Assembly: GCA_013115145.1 (NCBI GenBank)
Contig: JAAPAO010000304.1
Span: 1-39,115 of the forward strand
DNA: 39,115 nucleotides
Origin: Perkinsus chesapeaki
Taxonomy: Eukaryota > Perkinsozoa > Perkinsida > Perkinsidae
Reading direction: 5' to 3'
Position 1 is the stretch's first letter. Every line of letters starts with the position of its first letter. Below the pieces are notes generated by a model. That model saw only the letters and a list, made by a program, of their open reading frames with translations, was not told where the DNA came from and made no database searches. Below are positions 32,709-39,115 of the stretch, piece after piece. A program made the translations under genes and the position numbers.

Positions 32709-32966
32709 AATACTACCTATACAAAGGGTTTATATGACTCAAACACAAATGAGGTAGAGCAACATACAGTAGGAAATGTTATATAATATTATTATTAACA
32801 GCAGCTGCAGCTGCAGCGACAATAACACAAAATAAACTTTATAGTAGTTGCTGTAGTAGTAGTAGTGTATTAATGACTCAGTCCATGTTCTTCATACCTT
32901 GAGGAGGATGGACTAAGACACTGGCTTACTACCTTTACTACTACCACAACAGCAGCAGCAGGATGT
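32709..32966. other. Intergenic between SET-domain gene and zinc-finger gene
   Basis: No gene is supported. A palindromic CAGCTGCAGCTGCAG-like word sits near 32799-32815. The region should contain the promoter of the zinc-finger gene and the 3' UTR of the SET gene, which lie head to tail on the minus strand. Confidence 0.4.
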
Positions 32967-35352
32967 CTAATCATCATCATCAAGGTCACTAGAGGATAAT
33001 AATAAGTACACTGACTTATACATGACATACTTACATATAATATGTATTATTATTAGTATCCTGTACAACTTTATACATATTATGTACCTTCCTCCATACC
33101 ACACTTACTCCAAATTTACTAATAGGTCCCCATCGTAATATACCACCATATAACATTATATACTCTCCACTATTAATATACCTACCACCCCAACCAGCAA
33201 CAGCAGCATCAGTACTAACAACACCAGTGGCAGCAATAGTTATATTACGTATCGTTAGTAGCTCTAAGGTCACCATTATCATCTAGATAGAACTTATCCT
33301 CTGGTATAACCTCTGGAGAATCCTCCTAAGATAACCTCAAAAATATCTTATATATCTATTATTACTGTATCCATTCGCCGTGTTATATTAGCTAAGCTAT
33401 CCATTACTGTTGACAATGGTCCTGGTGGTAGTGGTGATGAACTAGATGATATCCCATATAAAACAGTAGATATATAAGGGAAGTCTATTTGATACGGTCC
33501 TGGGTTAATAGTCTATAATAATGATAAATAATTCATATCATCATCATCATCAACACCATCCTCCTCCGCCTATCCTCCCTTATTACCTTTCTAAGTGCCA
33601 TCTCAGGTATTTGGTATTCAGTACCATAATCAGCTGTAATGATATCCCCAGCTTTTATAGCCTTACATGCTCTTATTGCTACTGATGGTATCGACATACC
33701 TCCTGGTTGGGTATAATACGTATAAAACTCAACATTAGGATCCTATCATAAGACTCATATATGGTATTATTATCCTATACCCTCTATTGTATTACCTTAT
33801 TATTATGTTTAATCCATCTACCTAATGTCCCACAATGTGTAGCATCTATATATAATATGCTTTGCTTGGGTATTATTATATCATCATTATCAACCCCTCC
33901 CTCTCCTTGCTCCTTCTCCTTCCTATGTACCCTTAATATCTTCCTTGCTCTCCTCAGTAAAGGATCACCTCTATCACATTGATCTACTACTATTATTACT
34001 ACTATTATAACTATTACCTTGTTCTTGCATTATGTGATAGATCCCTTAATAGTTGTTGGCATCTCTCCAATAATAACCTATGTATCTCTACTCTACCTTC
34101 CTCAGATTGATTACAATAACCAATATTAGATAATGCCATCAATATGAACCTCAAATACCAACACCTACAACCAACAACAACAACAACAACCTAATAATAG
34201 CCTTGCAGCTGGTACTACTAGTGAAACTACCTTGAAAATCTAGCTTTTTCCTGTACTCTTATTTCCTCTTCATCTACTGCCCTTTGCCATGATTCTAACA
34301 CTTGTATAACATCCCCCATAGTACCAGATGCCAGCCTTTTCTGTCCCATACACCATGAGTAAATTATCTAATAATAATATTACTAACAGTATAATAATCC
34401 ACACCAAAGTTAGTACATCTCTCCATGTATGTAACTGCCCTTGTAATACTGGTGTAGTATTATTCCTTTCTTTACTATTAGACAGCTTACATTCAGCCAA
34501 TGCCATATCCCACGCAAAATAATAAAAGTATGTTCTAGCATTTAATAGATGCCATGCTGGATTGGCCAATACTGCTTCCTACCATCCACCACCAACACTA
34601 TCTATTATTACTACTACCACTCCTACTACCTCTAGCTCTTTATCAGCTGGAAATATCCTCTTTTCTGCATCCTCAGAAGAATCCAAAGCCTCAGCTATTC
34701 TACCAGCTTCTAATTCACAATGTAATAGATTAACCAACATATTAGCCCTATATTCAGGTGGTAATGTATCCCTAGTTAGTATCTTCTTATCTGTCCTTTC
34801 ATCAAGATATTCGATAGCTTCCTACACTACTCCATGGCCCCCCTTATAAACTACTATTATTACCCTAAACTGTCCTCTTTTCATATGTAATGATACTAGT
34901 TCTTCTGTTACTATCATCCTATTAGTATAATTATTAGGTACAGAGCTACCTGTTACTGTATCAACACCATCATGTATCCTTCCTAATGATTTATTACCCC
35001 TGTAAATACAATATTACTGAATCGTATTATTACGCCATCTGTACTACCATGGTAATGTTAGTGGGGTTGATGGTTTCCATCTAGGAGCATCTAATAGTTG
35101 CCTTAATGCTACTGCTGCCTCTCGTACTGCTTTATCACTTCCAGTATTACTACTCATTATAATATTACCACTCAATACTCTATAATACTACTACTTGAAT
35201 GTCTGGAGGCTATTATCAGCTTCCTTTAATAATGTTAACCATCCAGGTGGTGGTGAATCATTATTATTATACTTATTAGATTTATGGTTGGACGTATTAC
35301 TACTACTATGTGATGAAGATGATGTACTATTAGTAGTAGTAGCAGGAGGCAT
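32967..35352 (-). CDS. TPR-like protein with a SET domain whose halves are in reversed order (14 exons)
   Basis: Exons: 35352-35195, 35152-35048, 34999-34864, 34821-34630, 34578-34405, 34367-34231, 34164-34018, 33970-33796, 33742-33587, 33512-33366, 33325-33249, 33214-33109, 33060-33035, 32988-32967, giving 585 aa. Residues about 120-390 are helical with TPR-like phrasing (GQFREAIEYLDE, AWDMALAECK). Residues 390-450 match the C-terminal half of a SET lysine methyltransferase: LYIDATHCG, GRWIKHNNKDPNVEF (the RFINHSCxPN motif, with K where SAM-binding N usually sits and one extra residue), then KAGDIITADYG. Residues 541-585 match the N-terminal half: AGWGGRYINSGEYIMLYGG, then NTYYIDL. TPR plus SET occurs in SMYD and plant ATXR proteins, but in normal domain order. 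The substrate is unknown. Confidence 0.68.
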
Positions 35353-35582
35353 TACATATACACTATATATCTTACACTGCTGCTACTGACATAACACAAC
35401 TATTATTATATATTGGTATAATGATTGTTATTTACGTAAGGAAAAGGGGGAAGAGAGAGGAGATGGTAATGGCAGTAGTAACAACAATACGGATAATATG
35501 CAGTTACGACTAAATACCAAAGAAGAAACAGCAGCAGCAATAATGATGATGATACATAGGGTATAATATTAAGCCTCTCCGT
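35353..35582. other. Intergenic spacer
   Basis: Short spacer between the Pol5-like gene and the SET gene, both on the minus strand. It contains triplet runs (AAC, CAG, GAT) and a purine-rich segment near 35440-35465. No gene is supported. Confidence 0.4.
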
Positions 35583-38500
35583 CTACTTCACCCTACTACT
35601 AGTAGCTTTAGCCTTTTTAGTAGCCTTATGATGATGCTGAGCAGCCTCAGCCTCATCCTCATCCTCATCTTGTCCTTCATCTCTTTGTCTCTTCTTCCTT
35701 TGTTGTTGTTGCTGTCCTAATGCTGTAGCTGCTAACTTACTGACAGCACCTAAAGCAGTCTGCTTCTTAAGCTCCTCCAACCATTCTATAACATCTTTAT
35801 CCCATTCAGGACCATTAACTCTAGCATTATCCACCTCTCCTTCACTAACAGCCATTAGCGCTGATATAGCCCTAGTTGCTATCTGACCTCTAGTTCTACC
35901 AAGTGTACCACTAGACCATTTATCAGCTACCACCTTAACTAGCTTATATACAATATCTCTAATAGTAGTAGGATTAGATGATGATAACTTAGACTTGGCT
36001 AATCGATGTAATATAATAAGAAGCTCTCGGAACACAAATGGCTTACTAGGTGCTGTAATACCACCATCATCATTGACTGGTAATACCTTAGACCAGTGAA
36101 CCTTAGAAAGCAGAGGCCATGTTAGGCATTCCCAAGTATTATGATTAATAGATAATTTACCACCACTACACCACTCATGTATTAGGTTAGTTAGTATATC
36201 AGCAGTCGGTTGTGGGTCAGGCTTAGATAAATATGCTATAAGATTGGCGCATTCCTCTTGTATAGCTGTCTCTTTATTAGGTAACATCTTAATCAACTTC
36301 AGTATAACATCCTTACTAGGTGCTACTCCCTCCTCCCCCTCAACAATAGCACCCCCTGCTTGTCTAAACCTTCTAACCATACCGATAAGCCTATTCCTGA
36401 GCTCTATCTTAGCTTCATTAAGGCCACCATCACCCCCACCACTAGCGCTCCCTCCTCCTCCTCCCTCTTTACCCTTTTTATTAACCCTCATACGTCCAGC
36501 ATACTCTAATATCCTTATTACTACATCAATCCTCTCTGTCAGATTATTATTACCATTAGTAGTAACCCATGCCTCTAATAGATCTATTCTATGTATTTTC
36601 CTCATTATTACTACTTTACCCTCTTTACCCCTTTCCTCTTTAGCACCAGTACTCTTCCCTTGTTGTTGTATGAATGCCTGAGCTGCTCTCTCTGCCTCCT
36701 CATCATTAAGCATAGCCAATAGATCCTCTTCATCCTCCATAACTATATCGTCCGTATTACCATTCTCAGTTGCTATTATCGGTGGTAGAAATGGTTTATA
36801 ATCCTGCTCATCTAGATCATCCTCGTTATCTTCATTACTAATCTTATCTTCACCCTCTTCTTCTTCCTCTTCATTTTCACCACATATATCTTTAACCATT
36901 TCATCAGCATCAGCCCATGATACATAACCTTCTTTAACTAGATACTGCCATAATCTACCTGTTGAGTATCTAACTATATTCTTGCTCTCACCATAGAGGT
37001 CAGGTAATGCCCCTACAATAGCATCAAATTCATTAGCAGCTCCAATAGCACCATCTAAGTTATCCAAACCCTCTTGTATATCCTCTCCACCAGGTGCTGC
37101 TACATTAACCCATTGCCACTTTAACCATGGACCAATAGCTTCCTTATGATCTGACTTTTTAATAGTCTTCAATACCCTCTTAGCCAACTTATCCATATCC
37201 TGTGATGATCCACTTGATGATGATGCTCTAACAGATTCGAAGGCCACTGATGCCCAATCACCAGTAGGCCGCCGACTTAGACTGGTAAGTGCCTTCCGAA
37301 CCGCTAGGGCAGAGCCATCACCTTCCTTAAGTAGTTCATCTAATACTGATTTAATAGCATTCTCATTGGCTTTAGGATGGGCAACAGCATTACAAAGACG
37401 CTCTTGAACCCACCTATTAGATGATGATAATGGTATTATACTACTAACAAAGGTAGATACCCCTTCCTGATCCAATGGCCATAAACATATAGATAATATA
37501 CGTTTAGTGGTTACAGCAGGTGTACCAGGGTTACAACAATCAATACCAGCCATGAGGAGGTTATTACGTGATTCATCATCTATCTTATCATTTAAGGGGC
37601 CTTTAGGGCCAAAGTAATAAGACATCCTCTCTAAGCAATAGTCTTGAGTTTTACGTAGCTCCTTGGAAGGTTTAAGGAGTAGCTCAACAGCATCCTTAGG
37701 CCATGGACCAAAGAATTTACCCAAACCAAATAACAACTGTAATAGAAGAGCCTTCTCACCAACATTACCACATATAAGTGCCTTAGTAATAGCCTCACCA
37801 GATATTTTACCATCAGTATGCTGTAATAGAGGTTCCCAAGCAGGATGCCTACTTGGTGAGGGATAATCACTAGTGGTCCTACATAGGGTATTAACTATAG
37901 ACTGTATAGTATCTTCCTTTGATAAACGGTAGCCCTCTGGTCTAGTAGAGAAATATACATATGACAGTGCTGGGACTTGAACCACTGCGGGATTAACGTC
38001 ATCCGATGATGCCATAGTTGTTCGGGACTTCACCGATTTGAGCTGGAATTGCCCTTTAGTAAAAAGCAATACAATAACTCTAGCGGCAAGTAGACGTACC
38101 ATACTCTGTTTTTTTGCAGCATCATATAGTTCCCATGCCATATCAGCAACCTGCTCCGCTTCATCATCTTTAGTAACAGCACCACCATCAACGATAGCTG
38201 CCAATGCAATAGCTCTGGCGATTAGACCATCAATACCTTCACCAGCCTTCTTAATACCAGCAGTATTATTCTTAATAAGGAATAATAAATGTGATAATAC
38301 ATCACCACCATCAGATGTGGCTATTAACTTATTAGTTGCTAACCCTAATGCTGCCCCAAAGCCATGTCTGCACATAGCCCTAGAACTACCGCACCCACGA
38401 ACTAGCCGTTTTAATATATAATGAGTATCAGCATTATTGATATCACCCTTTAGACCATGTACTATACTTAGAGCCGATTGCTCCCGTATATGAGGGTTAG

Positions 38501-38606
38501 GGTCACCAAGCTGGAAGTATAAGTCTTGCATCCTATGCAAAACTAATCGATTATTTGGGCGATCGCCATGTCCGACACAAGGGCAGCAGACACCACCACC
38601 TTGCAC
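35583..38606 (-). CDS. Pol5/MYBBP1A family protein (DNA polymerase phi family), nucleolar
   Basis: Single-exon protein of 1007 aa, the length usual for this family. Despite the name it is not a polymerase: yeast Pol5 and animal MYBBP1A are nucleolar HEAT-like proteins needed for rRNA synthesis and ribosome assembly. Evidence: the N-terminal ERxxS-like HEAT region with YILKRLVRGCGSSRAMCRHG matches the Pol5 pattern (LKRLIRGL.S.R..AR.GF). A mid-protein acidic run (about 580-600) is followed by EDLLAMLNDEEAERAAQAF, equivalent to the family's acidic MxxMDxxLAxxF motif. The C-terminus is strongly basic (KKRQRD, KKAKATSSRVK) with an interposed D/E run, a plausible nucleolar signal. An internal Met at residue 26 could be the true start. 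Codon use and lack of introns set it apart from flanking genes. Confidence 0.8.
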   Translation of the reverse strand: MQGGGVCCPCVGHGDRPNNRLVLHRMQDLYFQLGDPNPHIREQSALSIVHGLKGDINNADTHYILKRLVRGCGSSRAMCRHGFGAALGLATNKLIATSDGGDVLSHLLFLIKNNTAGIKKAGEGIDGLIARAIALAAIVDGGAVTKDDEAEQVADMAWELYDAAKKQSMVRLLAARVIVLLFTKGQFQLKSVKSRTTMASSDDVNPAVVQVPALSYVYFSTRPEGYRLSKEDTIQSIVNTLCRTTSDYPSPSRHPAWEPLLQHTDGKISGEAITKALICGNVGEKALLLQLLFGLGKFFGPWPKDAVELLLKPSKELRKTQDYCLERMSYYFGPKGPLNDKIDDESRNNLLMAGIDCCNPGTPAVTTKRILSICLWPLDQEGVSTFVSSIIPLSSSNRWVQERLCNAVAHPKANENAIKSVLDELLKEGDGSALAVRKALTSLSRRPTGDWASVAFESVRASSSSGSSQDMDKLAKRVLKTIKKSDHKEAIGPWLKWQWVNVAAPGGEDIQEGLDNLDGAIGAANEFDAIVGALPDLYGESKNIVRYSTGRLWQYLVKEGYVSWADADEMVKDICGENEEEEEEGEDKISNEDNEDDLDEQDYKPFLPPIIATENGNTDDIVMEDEEDLLAMLNDEEAERAAQAFIQQQGKSTGAKEERGKEGKVVIMRKIHRIDLLEAWVTTNGNNNLTERIDVVIRILEYAGRMRVNKKGKEGGGGGSASGGGDGGLNEAKIELRNRLIGMVRRFRQAGGAIVEGEEGVAPSKDVILKLIKMLPNKETAIQEECANLIAYLSKPDPQPTADILTNLIHEWCSGGKLSINHNTWECLTWPLLSKVHWSKVLPVNDDGGITAPSKPFVFRELLIILHRLAKSKLSSSNPTTIRDIVYKLVKVVADKWSSGTLGRTRGQIATRAISALMAVSEGEVDNARVNGPEWDKDVIEWLEELKKQTALGAVSKLAATALGQQQQQRKKRQRDEGQDEDEDEAEAAQHHHKATKKAKATSSRVK

Positions 38607-38801
38607 GCAATAACATCATCCTTACACCACTTGTAGCCTTTTCCCCCGTTTTCTCTTTTATTTCACGTTCCTACTGGTTAAGGCAGATTGATAATGCCCT
38701 CATGGAGTTGAACGCTTGAATGACTGAAATAACGCAAATACTTGTGTGGTTGAATTAACATCAATGACATCAACAACAGCATATAAGAATATTCATTATC
38801 A
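38607..38801. other. Intergenic spacer / Pol5 promoter
   Basis: 195 bases between two minus-strand genes. It includes a purine-rich stretch on the minus strand (38641-38662) upstream of the Pol5-like start. No core promoter motif was recognised. Confidence 0.35.
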
Positions 38802-39115
38802 TTAGCTTGTATCACCAGTAATGCTACCCTTAGTAAATTCATATAGGGCTCCGTAATCAACTAAATCGAGTTTAACCATTTTTCTATCATCTTTCATTAT
38901 GATCTCCAGTGAATTAGGAGAGCTTGATCCATAACGTCTGATTAACATTGAAGGGATGGCATCTATTTTAAAATAACCACTTAAATGATAATCATCAGCT
39001 TTTGCTAATTCAGCGTCTGGTATTATAGTACTAGGTTTATCATCCAATACCTTATCAATGCGTATTAATTGTCGTTTATCAATTGTTTGTATATATACAA
39101 CAATATTACTTGTCC
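38802..39115 (-). CDS. 3' end of an unidentified gene, continuing beyond the window
   Basis: An open frame runs without interruption from the window edge (39114) to a TAA at 38802, giving the last about 103 residues of a protein whose start lies outside. Readable phrases include SNIVVYIQTIDKRQLIRI, YHLSGYFKIDAIPSMLIRRY, SLEIIMKDDRKMVKLDLVDY and the end TKGSITGDTS. The mix of charged and hydrophobic residues and the absence of low complexity favour a real globular C-terminus. I do not recognise the family. An intron near the window edge cannot be excluded. Confidence 0.55.
   Translation of the reverse strand, partial: TSNIVVYIQTIDKRQLIRIDKVLDDKPSTIIPDAELAKADDYHLSGYFKIDAIPSMLIRRYGSSSPNSLEIIMKDDRKMVKLDLVDYGALYEFTKGSITGDTS

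Overview
This is an intron-dense nuclear segment from a unicellular eukaryote. Coding exons are interrupted by very short introns (most 34 to 74 nt, canonical GT-AG). TAA, TAG and TGA all end genes, so the code looks standard. A CFAP97-type ciliary gene and PfCRT-like transporters would suit a flagellated alveolate. A Perkinsus-type protist is my best guess, but that is inference and no rRNA or other marker gene is present. I rebuilt gene models by hand from reading frame, splice sites, family motifs and agreement between paralogues. Exon lists are given where every junction kept the frame.

Layout. 1-8 kb (+): two tandem cationic amino acid transporter genes (18 and 16 exons), then an intronless ENT-type nucleoside transporter. 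8.3-11.7 kb (-): two tandem, intronless CRT-like transporters. 11.8-18.2 kb (-): DPH6 diphthine-ammonia ligase with C-terminal RidA domains, an ADCK2-type mitochondrial ABC1 kinase, and a CFAP97-domain protein. 19.1-23.3 kb (-): a ubiquitin-specific protease whose exons join without a frame break to a roughly 500-residue Q/N/G/Y-rich prion-like N-terminus. 23.5 kb: a 100-N assembly gap flanked by a 16-bp minisatellite. 23.7-25.9 kb (+): a double UspA-domain protein with possible extra 3' exons. 26.2-27.5 kb (+): a second intronless ENT transporter. 27.9-32.7 kb (-): a protein with at least seven U1/matrin-type zinc fingers plus WW-like motifs. 33-35.4 kb (-): a TPR-like protein in which the two halves of a SET methyltransferase domain appear in reversed order. 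35.6-38.6 kb (-): a single-exon Pol5/MYBBP1A protein. 38.8 kb to the end: the 3' end of an unrecognised gene.

The genes do not form one pathway. Six membrane transporters fall in three paralogous families (amino acids, nucleosides, CRT-type solutes), which suits a nutrient-scavenging lifestyle. The others serve translation and ribosome biogenesis (DPH6, Pol5), mitochondrial ubiquinone homeostasis (ADCK2), protein turnover, RNA binding and methylation. The most unusual items are the apparently permuted SET domain, the zinc fingers each split at the same phase-1 position, and the prion-like protease.
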